Source: Clarireedia homoeocarpa (lineage: Eukaryota; Ascomycota; Leotiomycetes; Helotiales; Rutstroemiaceae). Taken from it: a DNA stretch of 64,000 bases. The stretch spans positions 248,001-312,000 of the forward strand of contig LNKV01000015.1 in the NCBI GenBank assembly GCA_001465935.1, in the 5' to 3' direction. The notes under the pieces were generated by a model. The model saw nothing but the letters and a program-made list of their open reading frames with translations, was not told where the DNA came from and searched no databases. The translations under genes and the position numbers were made by a program. Shown piece by piece: positions 45,508 through 57,285 of the stretch. How positions within the stretch are numbered: position 1 is the first letter of the stretch; the number at the start of each line of letters is the position of its first letter.

Positions 45508-46517
45508 CTAAAAATACTGCGCAATTTCCATTTCTGTCCATTCCCACAGCTTCTTTCTCAACTTTGGATCCTCACTTGCCTTAGTCTTTTCTTTCGACAA
45601 CTTCCCAACGGGCTCATAGAGTCTGCCGCCCTTAATACCCTCCTTCTTGGCCGTGACTGCCCACAACAAATTATACGCGCCCTGCTCGGGGTTGAGCATC
45701 TGACCTATATTAGGTAGATAAACCAACAGCTTCTGACTCCACGTCAAGTCCGTCACTAAAGAAGTCTTGACGACCCCTGGATGGATTGCAAAGGCTAGGA
45801 TATTAGGGTACCTCTCAGCCAGTTCCCGTGCATACAGCAGATTTGCAAGCTTACTCTGACCGTAGCGCAACCATGGTCCCAGAACTGGCAAGTCTTGCTC
45901 TGTGTGCAACTTGTCGAACTGAATGCCCCCGGATGGTGTGCCTACAAACGCGAGACTAGTCGCCATGATAATTCGTACATCTGCATCTGGCTGCAATGCT
46001 GTCTTCTCTAGTAGGGGCAGCAGCTTGCGCACGAGAAGTGAGTGGCCTAGTTGGTTTGTAGCGAATTGTATCTCGAAGCCATCTTTACTGAGGCCAGTTG
46101 GCTTGGCCATAACACCCGCGCAACAAACTAGAACGTCGAGCCGGTCTGGTATAGTAGACAGGACGTGATCTGCAGCGGATGCGACGGAGGCGTTGTCGGC
46201 AGTGTCGCAAGCGATAAATGTTAGCTTGACACCCATGGGCCCGCGCGCGATCACGCCCTCAGCTGCCTTGGCGTTGCGTCCTGTGAACAGAATGTGTGCA
46301 GGGTTATGAGCTGCGAGCTCAAGCACTGCACCGCTGCCGACACCAGCGGTACCTATTTGAGTTATTGTCAACACCCGCACAAATTTTTGATCAGAGCAGA
46401 AATAAGCCCGCCCCGAGGTACGTAACTGAGAGTTTCTGACATACCTCCAGTAATAAGAACAACCTTACCAGACAAGTCGGGAATGGCGGTTTTCGGATCA
46501 AAGTTCAGGTCGGGCAT
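45508..46517 (-). CDS. Short-chain dehydrogenase/reductase
   Basis: NAD(P)-dependent SDR of the retinol-dehydrogenase/WW-domain-oxidoreductase-like fungal group. Two exons, 46517-46445 and 46352-45508, give 305 residues. The cofactor motif is formed over the intron (VVLITGGTAGVGSG); the GxxxGxG is kept. DVLVCCAGVM is the usual NAG-region with Cys-Ala-Gly in place. The catalytic pair is in WLRYGQSKLANLLYAREL (Tyr-x3-Lys), preceded by a Ser in IIMATSLAFVG. The C-terminus is basic, then acidic. No signal peptide. It could act in secondary metabolism with the nearby oxidoreductase and O-methyltransferase, but that is inference from position. Confidence 0.87.
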
Positions 46518-47490
46518 GATAGTGGTGAATTGGATAGAAGGAACAGGAGGGACCGGAGGAGATTCAGATAGAGGACTGTCACTGTGTAGTCACTACTGCA
46601 CCTTGCCGTGCAAAATTAGATATGAAGAAGAGCAGGAATAAACGTTTCGTCTTATATCGTCGAATATAAGTAGGATCTGGTAGATTGGTCGTCTCCGTAC
46701 TTGGTGGCCAATCAGATAGTAGAGAGCACATTGTCCGTATCATATGATTGGCTAAAATCTAGCGTGTTAAGCGACAGGAACTTCACTTGTTTATCCAACA
46801 GACCAAGTAAATAGGAGGCTGTACTCCATCCTTGTCGATTCGTATGCGGTCAGCAACAGGCCGCGTGTATCTGATTACCTAGTTATCGTTTCGGGTCTCT
46901 GTCTGTGCTCAGTCCCATGTTCTACAACCCGATGACAAGACCCTTGTTGCTACCATAAAACGGAAGTCTGTGCCTCTTACATCCAGATTAGCTGGTTGGT
47001 TGTGAGTGATCTCAGCTTGCGATACCACCAAACTCGACTGGTTTCTTGGATTCTGGAATTTATTGGCTGGAGCAGACCAACTCGCCTAAGTTCTCACTAT
47101 ATGGGCAGCTAAAGTTGCCAAAGTCCCTGATCTGACATGGAAAGGCTACGCTGAGGGGGCGCCTCATTCTCGCTTAACCCCGCCCTAGCACGTTACCCCT
47201 AATTGGTGGTGTTATACATTACGCCTCCCATAAGTATTCACTTCCAAGTGTAGTATGCAAGTAGTTATCACTGATTAAATCTTAAAATCTCATCATTTTA
47301 AGCTACAATAGTGCACCCAATATGTTCCTTAAATCACCCACAACCCTCGAGAGTTGAAAGGTCCACACCTGCAATTTATTCCCCATCACCTCTCCATGAA
47401 TACTACTTTCGGCCATATCTCACAGGGGTAGCACCAACGATAGATTCTATTCTTACCGAGATAAAATGATTTTCTCAAAATGTCGATGAA
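46518..47490. other. Intergenic spacer, no gene seen
   Basis: Nearly 1 kb between the SDR start and the O-methyltransferase pseudogene; should hold the SDR promoter. No RNA gene or repeat recognised. Confidence 0.45.
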
Positions 47491-48841
47491 ATGGCTCTCA
47501 CGAAGATTCTCGACTATCTTCACGAATTAACATTTTTCTTTGAGTCGAATGACGACATTATGCAACGACTAATTTACCGTGCACGTGATCCCCTGCTTCT
47601 AACAATTGGGCTACTAAGTCACGCATATAGCAACTGGAAATTGTGATGATTCGAGTCGGGGAAGACCTCAAATTTTTTCAAACAGTTGACTCCCAGCGAT
47701 AATCCCTTGACAAGTGGATGAACTCGCAAAAAACAGGTGTCGCATCTGTTTTGCTAGGTCGCATCTTGAGATACCATGCATCCATGAAACTTATCAAGGA
47801 AACCAGAAAAAACGAATACAATTCTAAGAATATTACCAAGGTACTCGTTGTATCCGGAAATGCAGCTGGTGTCTATCATTAGTGAGTCTTTTCAATATTA
47901 TTCTGATGAATTATAGATGCTAATACTCGCTTCTAAATTCGACCTTGTTGGATTAATGTTGTGAAACCAAATATAAGCCCAAATAATCACTTCTCCAGAA
48001 ATGGCGTCACTTTTGGATTTTCACAAATGTGGGCCGACCTTCCAAAGTACCTCGCAAATCATAAATATCAGGATGTGATTGACAGTAACGACACTTTTTG
48101 GCATTCTGCCAACAAGACGGATGAGCACATCTTTAGCTGGGTAGGACGTCATCCTGATGTAACCCAAGCCTTTGGCAAGTGAATGGCTCAATATATGCAA
48201 GGTCAAAAGACATGGTTAGATTATTTCCAAATCGAGAAGGGGATGCTTTTCGTAGACGTGGGAGGAATTGTCCGGTCTATGTTTGATCCGTTGAAAACCA
48301 GAACCGCAACCGTTGGCACCGAAGGACAGATTATTCTGCAAGAATTACTGAAGGATAGCAACTTGCGTGCTGGACAAGATGCTCCCCCTGACACTAAAGC
48401 AACGTCAGAAAAACTTGCTGTTGAAACCACTTTTCATGAAATTCACACTGCCCAGACTATTTTCAGTGTTTAACAATCTCAGTCCGTTTATCAATGGTTT
48501 GATAACTGCCACAGATGCAATATTCTACTACATCAAAAGCGCCTTCCATGACTTCCCTGACTCCCCAAGTTCCCTGATGAAAAGTGTCGCTCAATTCTAA
48601 GCAACATCGCTCTTGCAATGGGTGAGCGTTAGTAATTCTCATCGACGAGAAAATATTTCCCAATTCAAATTTTGATTTAGAAGATGACACAAGTTAACAT
48701 TTCGATAATGGCTTGCTTCGCTCCTATCGAGCGAATGGAAGCCATGTGGAATATCCTTCTCGACTTGGGCTAAATGTAGCTGGGAAGTATTTGTACTAGC
48801 CTGCATCGTACGACGTCGTTTTGGTTGTTGAACGTAAGTGA
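47491..48841 (+). pseudogene. O-methyltransferase (plant-COMT-like fungal type), degraded
   Basis: Remains of a SAM-dependent O-methyltransferase as found in fungal secondary metabolism. Pieces in order: LLGRILRYHASMKLIKETRK near 47752, LPKYLANHKYQD near 48035, DEHIFSWVGRHPDV near 48122, LFVDVGG near 48247 (SAM-binding start), FYYIKSAFHDFPD near 48521, and PASYDVVLVVERK at the end. Pieces lie in different frames. A TGA at 48181 replaces a codon, probably TGG. A MITE copy (47960-48025) with an AATGT duplication splits the gene; leaving it out joins the frame precisely. The SAM motif is also poorly kept after VDVGG. Clearly non-functional. Confidence 0.75.
47960..48025 (-). mobile_element. 66-bp MITE, copy 3, inside the O-methyltransferase
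   Basis: Inverted copy of the 67-bp elements at 38168 and 38346, ends TGTGAAA and TTTCACA. Flanked by a perfect 5-bp direct repeat AATGT (47955-47959 and 48026-48030). Confidence 0.82.
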
Positions 48842-49425
48842 TAAGGGTAGTAACAGCCACATCCCATTTGTGTGGAAGCTACGTGGTTGTAACACTCTCC
48901 GAGGACGTGGAAGTTGGCAGAGGCTAATTCCAGCACATATCTTTTACAACACAGAACTGAATACTTAACTCAGATCTCCATGTTATCTACACCTAATTCC
49001 GTATTATCTTTCACGAATAGATGAGTTTCCAAATGATTCTTGTTGTGCTATTAGGTTGTAGTAATCGCAAGCTGGCGATGAACCCGCTGTCTCCTAACCC
49101 GACCCCATTAATCAGGCGCACTACGGCATGAAGACCCTTGCCCTCATATGGGGTTCACTCCGTACACGTTATACGGCGAATCAGTCCTCAATCTCATTAA
49201 CGAAAGTAAGCAAAGACGTTAAAACTCACTGGACATGTCTATTTGGAAACTAGTATGCAAGACGCAAGATTATCACACCTTGGTTTGACTGAGCTTATAT
49301 AACTACGCCGACCTACTGATCAGCATACAAATTGAACACTATCCTCTAAATCTTGATGTATATCCGTGTTCTTGAAAACTAATCAAACAAAGGACACAAG
49401 AACGTTCTATCCTGAGGAGGCATCG
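48842..49425. other. Intergenic spacer, no gene seen
   Basis: About 580 bases between two pseudogenes. Nothing recognised. Confidence 0.45.
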
Positions 49426-51212
49426 ATGGTTATACAACCTTCTCCAAAAGGGAGCTATGAGTATTTCCAGCAACCGATGGTGGAGTGGAACGAAGAGAGC
49501 GAGGAATACGAAACAGTAGACCTTGGGCATGTGGCAGACGAGAATGGCATCACTATCTACGATAATGAATATACCTCTCTATTGGCATCTATTTCCAGGT
49601 TCGATGACGTGGCCATCTTGAGCAGATACCTGGCAAACGGCACTAGAATACTGCTCGGCCGTGGAGGTTCACCCGATCCAAAAAATGATCCTTTCTGGAA
49701 TGCTGCTACTTATAGCAGTACAAATGCTCTTCGTATACTTTTGGAATATTGGGACAATACTGACAGTCTTTTAACATTGACTTGGCTGGACCGGATAAGC
49801 GGGGCTATAAGCTCTTACAGACTGGATGTTATCATGCTCAAATAGATACCATTAGTTTTCTGCTGGATGACCCAAGGAAGGCAAAATACGGCAATATTCA
49901 CTCCAAAGACTGCGCAGGTCACACGCTCATTCTAGCTGCTGCGAAATCCTTTATGCACGGTCTGGTAAAGACTGGACCAATGGTTGAAGCAAACGACAAC
50001 CACGATTCACTCGAGAAGTCCCGTGTTCAGACCGAGGAAATCATGAATTTGCTTCTTGATCGTGGTGCTTGTACAAAAGAAACTCAGAAGAAACGTAATT
50101 ATGTCGAAAACAGCTACAGTTACAGCGACGATGAGAATGGATACTACTACGTTGTGTTCAACACCGTCCTTAGCATAGCCATAACCCGAGCGAGCCCTTC
50201 GCTTGTAAAACGTCTAATTGATGAAGGAGCGGATATCCATATAGAGCAGAACTACATTCCTGACTATGGTGCGGACTGTAGAGGATTTGGAGATAAGACT
50301 ATCAAAAATGTGACAGCGCTTCACATAGGAAGCTTATACTCTAATTATAGAGGAATCCAAATACTCCTTGATCAAGCGAAAACGCAAGCCTCTTGCAACA
50401 TGTTTAAGTGCAAAGAGAGCTTCGGGTAGCTTCCAATTCACTAGGCAGCGTGGGGGCATCCTCATCAAAATAATTACAACCTTGATAAAGGACAGATCGT
50501 GCCGTATGTTGTGGCTACGATCGAACCGCTCCTAGCCGCTGACCCAAAAATGATCATATCGCAGGACGGTGAGGGAGATACGCCCTTGCATTACGCTATC
50601 AGAGGCCACGGGTACTGTGGTGATAAGCACGTTGCAATTATTGAAGCATTATGCAAACATGGAGCAAAAAGCAATATTCGCGGCCGAACTAGAGAGATCC
50701 CTCTACACGACCTCATGTATTGTGTCCAGCGCAGCCGACCTATCCATATACTTTTGGTTGATTTACTGTTAGATTATGGAGCTGACGTGAATGATACCGA
50801 TCAGGACGGTAACACAGCTCTCCATTTTGCAGCCAAGGTCTTGACGGAAATCAAAGTAACACAGTATCTAGTCAGCAGAGGAGCCAGCGTGACAATTGCC
50901 AACCATGAAGGAGAAACGCCTCTTCATGTGGCAGCACGAGGCGGTTGTTTCCCTCCCGACCGCGTGAAGGCGCAAGACGAGATGATAGAGATTCTGCTGC
51001 AAGGGTTTTCTGGAGACGAGGCCACGATCTTGATGAACCAGTCAAATAAAGATGGACAAAACCCACGAGAAATTTGTGCGAACAGTAGGAAAAAATGGCA
51101 AGCAGATGAAGAAGCTGAACGTAGAAGACTGGACTTGGAAAATGAGAGGAGAATGCGAGGGCTTGAACGAGGAAGAGGGAGAGGTCGCGGTTGGGAAAAT
51201 GGAAAGTCCTAA
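49426..51212 (+). pseudogene. Ankyrin-repeat protein with frameshift and two stops
   Basis: Ankyrin-repeat protein, likely a protein-interaction scaffold. From ATG at 49426 the first frame runs to 49845, but the continuation (from about 49770) is in another frame, one base off. That second frame then reads to 51212, interrupted by TAG at 50427-50429 and TAG at 50442-50444 within what looks like an ankyrin helix (LPIH-x-AAWGH). Ankyrin signatures: RLIDEGADIHIEQ, GDTPLHYAIRGHGYCG, HGAKSNIRGRTREIPLHDL, YGADVNDTDQDGNTALHFAA, SRGASVTIANHEGETPLHVAARGG. The C-terminus is charged and Arg/Gly-rich (RGRGRGRGW). I found no intron that repairs the frame. The second TAG is TGG with one G-to-A change. Confidence 0.7.
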
Positions 51213-52066
51213 GTCTATAGAGAGAGAAAGCAAGATAACTAGTAGAAGAAAATAACAGCCGGGTTGGTCGGACATTTAAATACCATCCATCTACTAGGCC
51301 ACAGTCTGCTGATCCGTAGAAACTTTCATGCAGCATCTCGATTGAATATGATTACCATGAGTAAAGAAATGGAGCTCTTTCATGAAGCTATGTAGTTTCC
51401 AAGTATTCTGCCTGTAGCAAATTGGCAGCACCTCTATCGTCATCCGAGGTAATGTTCACTTCTCGATCTCAGCACTTCGATTAACTCAAGCCTTTCACAA
51501 AGATCATACATAGTATAGACCGCTGCTATCGTGGAAGTGTGCAGCTGCCATATTTTGGCTTCTGAGAACTTATCCAAAAGATTGGTGAAGCAGCCAGTGT
51601 TGAGACTGAAATAAGGACTGCGCGCAATCAGATCAGTGCCATGGCTTTCAATGTTAGACGACCTGACGAACGACCGTGAACAAAGCAAATATAGCTTCAC
51701 TAGAAGTCCCGGGGAGAATTTTTTCGTTTAACTACACGAATACAAAAATAGAGGTAACGCGAAGGGAAAACGTCGACTTTGAGGTTCATATGATTTGTTA
51801 TGGTCAATAACTTTCATATGGTGTGATATCACAATGCTTATGTAAGTGCACAGCCTACCCCTGTATCTACTCCGCTACTACAGTAGTCAACGTCGATGAG
51901 GGCACAAGTCCCCACTCAGCTAAACGCGACGCGACTTGGTCCAAATATATCATTGTGTCTGCAGGCCCAGTCTCAGCCTTGTCATTTGCGCCATCGAGTC
52001 CACGGATCTCCGTTCTAGGAATTTGACATTGCAGCATAGTGCGCCGCCATACTATATACATCTACA
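51213..52066. other. Intergenic spacer, no gene supported
   Basis: About 850 bases. One 86-codon minus-strand frame (51700-51440) is open but has no recognisable family. The right part should carry the promoter of the DEK_C/HIRIP3-like gene. Boundary between accessory island and right core block. Confidence 0.45.
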
Positions 52067-53632
52067 ATGGCTCCTCCAAATGACAAAGCGCTCACCAATG
52101 CGCTCCTTAAAACTGTACGAACAGTCTACCGCAGCGACGAGAAAGATCAATTGAGCGTACGATTGATCCGCACTAAAGTCGAAGAGGAATTTGATTTGGA
52201 GGATGGATTTCTTTCTGAGGGAAAATGGAAAGATAAGAGCAAGGGGATTATCAAGGCGGAAGTTGTAAGTTGCTTTGAAGTCCCAGAGGGTCAAGAATTG
52301 TAATTGACTTCAATTATCTAGGATAAATTAATTAAAGAAGATGAGGAAGGAGAAGAGGAGAAGGCCAAACCTGTCAAGAAAGCTCCCGCGAAGAAAGCTG
52401 CTGCGCCGCCAGTGAAGAAGGGTACAAAGAGAGGTCCGACGGAAAAAGCACCACCGAAGAAGAGACAAAAGAAAGAGGCAACACCTTCCGAGGAAGAGGA
52501 AGAAGATGACGACGAGGAAGATGGGGAGGACGATTTCAATGATGATTCAGATGCCAGTGATGCACCAAGATCTAAATCTAAGAAGCAAAGCAAGTCGCGT
52601 TCCACACCAGCAAAGAAGAGCAAGAAAGCAGCTTCTTCTGAACCAGAATCAGAATTGGACATCAATGATGAGGAAGAAGAGAAGACTCCAATGTCGAAAC
52701 CCAAGACCAAAAGCAAATCCGCACCTGAACCAGCTGCAAAAAAGAAACAGCCACTTAAGAAACCCCAACCCATATCCGACGATGAGGACGACAACAAAGC
52801 AGACGCCGCACCCTCAAAGCCCACCAAAACGCCTCAAAATGCTACAGACTCTGCAGTCGAATCCGAAGCCGAACAAAAAGTCAACCCATCAGCATCAAAA
52901 ATAAATCCCAAATCAACATCCCCAATCACTCATGACTCATCCCTCTCCCCACCTCCAAAATCCGACGACGAATCAAACAAAGACACATCCGCCGCCGCCG
53001 CCGCCGACTCCGACTCCGAAATGTCCATCGTCCTCGACGGTCCCGCCACCAACAAAAAAGCCCGCAAACCGCGCACCAGCAAACCCAATACATCCAAATC
53101 CAAACCCACCTCTAAATCCAAACCCTCTAAATCTAGCACCACCAATGACCTCACCCCGCACCAACAAACCATCAAAACCCTGCAATCACAACTCCTCAAG
53201 TGCGGGATCCGCAAGATCTGGGCGTTTGAACTTAAATCGTGTGCCACGGATCAGGAGAAGATCAGGCATCTGAAAGGGATGCTAGAGGATGCAGGGATGA
53301 AGGGGAGGTTTAGTGAGCAGAGGGCGAAGGAGATCAAGGAGATGAGGGAGTTGCAGGCGGATTTGGAGGCGGTGAAGGAGGGGGAGAAGAGCTGGGGGGT
53401 GGGGAGGGGTAGGAGGGGTGCGGGTAAGAAGGCGGGGAGAGGGAAGGAGGAGAGTGAGGATGATCAGGAGGAGGAGGATGAAAAGGCTGAGAAAGGTGAT
53501 AGGATGGTGGGGAGTGCTGGAGATGACGACGAGGATGAAGATGAGGAGATGAAACCTAACGCGAGGAGCAGAGGGAGAGGCCACAATGTTCTGGCTTTCT
53601 TGGGGAGTGAGGAAAGTAGTGATGATGATTGA
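52067..53632 (+). CDS. DEK C-terminal domain and HIRIP3-like chromatin protein
   Basis: Likely nuclear histone-chaperone or transcription-regulating protein. Two exons, 52067-52264 and 52322-53632, give 502 residues. Residues 1-65 form a DEK_C-like helical domain (VRTVYRSDEKDQLSVRLI, VEEEFDLEDGFL, WKDKSKGIIK). Residues 75-330 are low complexity, alternating Lys/Ala/Pro and acidic Asp/Glu/Ser tracts typical of histone-binding proteins. Residues 340-420 contain LQSQLLKCGIRKIWAFELK, then HLKGMLEDAGMKGR, which matches the HIRIP3/Chz-type conserved segment. The C-terminus is Gly/Arg-rich then acidic (GSEESSDDD). It is convergent with VID27. The function is inferred from domains only. Confidence 0.75.
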
Positions 53633-54234
53633 TTCATTGATTGATTGATGAATCGATCAGCTAGTGCTCGTATCATGTCATACATTCAATCTCTGTATAT
53701 CCATCTATTGTAATCTTACTAATAATCGAGCATCAAAAGGATCGGGATCGGGATTGGGATCGGGATTGGGATTAGCAAAATGTTAGCGTAATGACACTCA
53801 TATGATGCTAACAGACTAGAATCTAGTTAGTTCATGTATGGTTCATTATAATCAGTTCTCACAAACATCCAGTAATGCATGAAATGCGCTAAACTAAGGG
53901 GTATTATTCATACTACGGGGGGAGGGGGACTGCTAGATACCCAAAAAAGTGCATGTACTTTCTCTCCGTTTCTTCGTCCATACTGACAAGTCTAACTGCA
54001 CTAATGGTAGAATCCCACCGACGATACGATGCCATCTGAGCAGTCCAAGCCAATGTCTCAAAAAACAAATTGTCCGTTCATCCATCACAAGGTCTCCAGA
54101 GGGAAAGGAAAAGAAACCAAGAAGGAAAAAGAGAAGAATCTACGTGCCCTTGGGCCGAGAAAGACTCCCATCTACCCATCCACGAACGTAAACTCCATAA
54201 AATCTTCGTCATCTACACCCTCGACCAACCCCAC
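53633..54234. other. Intergenic region between convergent genes
   Basis: Shared 3' region of the DEK_C/HIRIP3-like gene and VID27. Contains a GGGATC/GGGATT 6-bp repeat at about 53738-53776. Short open frames near 53950-54270 have no protein character. Confidence 0.5.
53738..53776. repeat. 6-bp tandem repeat (GGGATC/GGGATT)
   Basis: About six units alternating GGGATC and GGGATT. Short and interstitial; it does not match the usual fungal telomere TTAGGG closely enough to call a telomere relic. Confidence 0.7.
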
Positions 54235-56797
54235 CTAATATGGACTATTAACTATATCATCCTTCCCTAGCTTGTATCTTCCACTATCCTTCCCCCCGAT
54301 CCTGGCACTCTCCCTCCTCCCCCCACTCCACCCTCCAACCCGACTCGGCGTCGCAATACTCTCTCTCGTCGGCCTCTTAAAGCTCTGTTTCGCCACCATA
54401 TTAACCTCATTCGGCAACGCCACGATAACATTCTTATCACTCCCATACTTGAAATTATCTGCCTTGACTTCCTCCGCATACCGCTTAATCGTATATGGAT
54501 CTTTGGTGCCGCGGAGCACCTTCTTCATATTCCACGTCACGATGAACGGGCCCGTGGCCGAAATAATGGATGTTTCGGAGATGCCTTCACCGGTGTTGAA
54601 ACGCGCTGGGGTGAAAGAGAGAGGCGCGCCGGTTTCGTGTTGGAACTGCGCGACGTGGGAGGGTGTGAGACCTAGACGGCGGGGCTGTGGTTTGGAGTCT
54701 TTGCTGAAGGACTTCTCGAAGCCAAGTTTGCCTTCGTTTTTGCCGTCTTTCTGAAGCGCGTCGATGAGGAGGAGGTATGTTCGGCAGGTTGCGAGAACCC
54801 AGCGACCGTCAGCGCTGACATCGAGTCCGATGATGGGTTCGCCCAGGGCAGGAATATGTGTTTTGGCATTAATCCCGAGGCGGTCAAACATACGGATATC
54901 ACCCTTGTTGCTAGCCACAGCAATATAACCCTTTTCGGTCGTGGCTGCCGCAGAGAAATCGTTCTTGGAAACATATTGCTTAAGTTCTGAATCAACAAGC
55001 TTGTTGCCCGAAAGACGTGGATCGATACGATAGAGAGCGTTGCGAGAAAGACCAAGGAATGTTTGTTCTCCAGTCATCTGCGCGAATTTGCTTTCAGGAG
55101 CAAAGGTATTGACTGGAATATCATCATGAATTTTCCATTCATCAACAATCTTACCATATTCCAAATCCATCTTGTAAAGCGAATTCGGATTATTCCCATC
55201 TTGAAGAATCATATTCGTATCCTCTGCATGAAGCATGACTTTCTTTGGGTTGAAAAGCTTGCCATTCGGTGCCTGAACCTTTGAGATATTGGTAGAGAAT
55301 TCCAGATTGTTGTTGGGGGTATGTTTGAAAACCCCAATCTTAGAACCTCGAACGACGAATGATCGATCATGTTTATAGCCGACAGCGAGCTGAGAATTAA
55401 CGTTTCCATCATCATCCTTGGTGACTACATCATCTTCTTCCTCGTCAGAATCATAATGTTCGCTTCTTTGGCCGTCATCTTCATCCTCCGCCTCTTCGTA
55501 CTCCTCTTCTTCCTCCTCCACAAAGTCTGGCGCGTCTTCCATTGTTATATCCTGGAAAGCTTCAAGAACATAATCTCTCTCGTTCTCTTTGCTCTTAGCC
55601 CATTTAATTTCGTTCAATTGTTCCCACAAAGCCTGCATCAGACCCTCCTGGAATCTCGTGATCGTTTCTTGGTCTTTAAATCGTAGCAACCAAGAATATG
55701 CCTGGTAATCCTCCGTATAGGCGTTGAAGATGAACGAAGAATATTCAAAATTAAACACGGGGTTAATATCCGCGATAATAGCCTGGCCCAACCAATCTCT
55801 CTCCTTTCCAGTAATCTGCAACCAATACTGCCAGTTTCCGACTTCAGAAACAGTTGCCGTAACCTCAGCATCCTGTTGAATGAACGATCCAGAATTGAAA
55901 TCAAACAAATGTAACTCCGCCGTCTCCTTTGCTAGAACCGAAATCGCCTTAGGATGCTCTCTAACAGCAGGTACCTTCGTAGGACCCTCATCCACCGGCG
56001 ACGGCGAACGCGGGGCCTTCCCACCTCTTTTAGCCGGACTCATCTCCGTTTTCAAAGCTGAATTCCCCGTAGATCTCGTAGGTGTAGCCGTCTGATCAAT
56101 AGCCGGGAAAGTCTGCACAGGCGAAAGCGTCGTAGGACTCTGAGACGGACTAGCACTCGGGATCGGCTCTTCCTCCTCAAATGAAAACTGTGAGAGCTCC
56201 TCCTCCGTGGCCGTCAAATAATTCCGCCTGAACTTTCGCTCAAACTGACAATGCACAGCCGTAAGCTCAAATGCCTGGACTTGTGAACTCTCAATCGAGA
56301 CGTCGCACACGAATTCGAAGAGGTCGCCTTTGTCCCCACTGAGATCTCTCCACGCTAAAACCTTTTCGCCTCCTTCGCGGATCTCTGACCGGAAATGAAG
56401 AGATTCGTCGAGGAGGAAGGTCTTTTCGTCACGTTCACCGGCAAGCGCTGCGGTTTCAGTGTCTTCGGCGTCGTCGTCGTCGAGGAGCTCTTCTTCGCCT
56501 TCTTCGTAGGCTCGCTGCACTACCAACTGATATTGGAATTCCACGCCCGTTCTCCTAATTCTTGCTGCGGCGTCGCGAAATATGAGTTCGGAGTATCCTT
56601 TGGGGGAAAGTGGCCGGACGAGGTAGAGTTGACCTTGTGGTAACTCGATTAGAGATTCTTTGGATGTATCGCCAAAGATCAATTTGCCCACTGCAGAAGA
56701 AGTATTGTATGTTAGATATTGTTTGAGAGATAAGAATTACGATCAAGGAGAAAGGTAAAGATTGTTTAGTTACATACCATTTCTTAACATAAACATT
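54235..56797 (-). CDS. VID27: VID27 family protein
   Basis: Cytoplasmic protein named for vacuolar import and degradation of gluconeogenic enzymes in yeast. Exon 1 is 19 bases (56797-56779), exon 2 is 56690-54235, giving 824 residues; the spliced start MFMLRNVGKLIFGD matches the family. The N-terminal domain (about 1-180) includes LVRPLSPKGYSELIFRDAAARIRRT. A PH-like middle part follows (NFEYSSFIFNAYTEDYQAYSWLLRF). Then a very acidic stretch (EEEEEYEEAEDEDDG), and a C-terminal beta-propeller-like domain (KLFNPKKVMLHAEDTNMILQDG, DGRWVLATCRTYLLLID, GPFIVTWNMKKVLRG). Length and order are normal. It is divergent from uS17m. Confidence 0.93.
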
Positions 56798-57285
56798 TTT
56801 TGTGTTTTTTGTTTGCGATCAAGAGTTTTGGCAGTTTCGAGAAAACAAACAAAGCAGTTGGTTGTCTCGGTACCCTGATCAGCTTTCTTTCCTCGTCAAA
56901 ACCGCGCTTAGAACGAAGTATTTATGCGTTTTAAGCCGTAATCATGAAGTTACAGAAGGCAGGAATTCAATAGAAACCAGGCTCGCCAGGTATTGAAATC
57001 CTGTAAGATTACTACTCCTGTATTTCATATAACCAGGCAGAAACGTCATGTTCTTGGTGGGGGGTCTTTCTTCTCATTCAATTCAATTCACGCCACTTAG
57101 TGGCATTGTGGCTGTGCATTATCCATAATGTGTGGCTGTGCATTATCCATCCATGAAATAGCATCCTAGCACTCTCTATCGGCATCGGAAAAACTATTTC
57201 GCAAAAAAAGCTCCCTCAATCCAATATCAGGTTGTCCTCGCGCATAAAAACCCCATTGAGTAATTCCACGCAACCGAGGCTCGAG
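56798..57285. promoter_or_regulatory. Shared divergent promoter region of VID27 and uS17m
   Basis: The 488 bases between the two start codons. Contains a short direct repeat of GTGGCTGTGCATTATCCAT (about 57107-57150). No other element assigned. Confidence 0.5.

Noticed and set aside
38087..48060. Possible CRISPR-like array from the three short repeats
   Set aside because: The copies are kilobases apart or in opposite orientation, have transposon ends and target duplications, and the host is a eukaryote.
51440..51700. An 86-codon minus-strand ORF that could be a regulator C-terminus
   Set aside because: No zinc cluster or conserved regulatory motif nearby, and the similarity impression is too vague.
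53738..53776. Possible telomere relic (GGGATT repeats)
   Set aside because: The unit is GGGATC/GGGATT rather than a TTAGGG array, it is only about 40 bases, and both neighbours are core genes.
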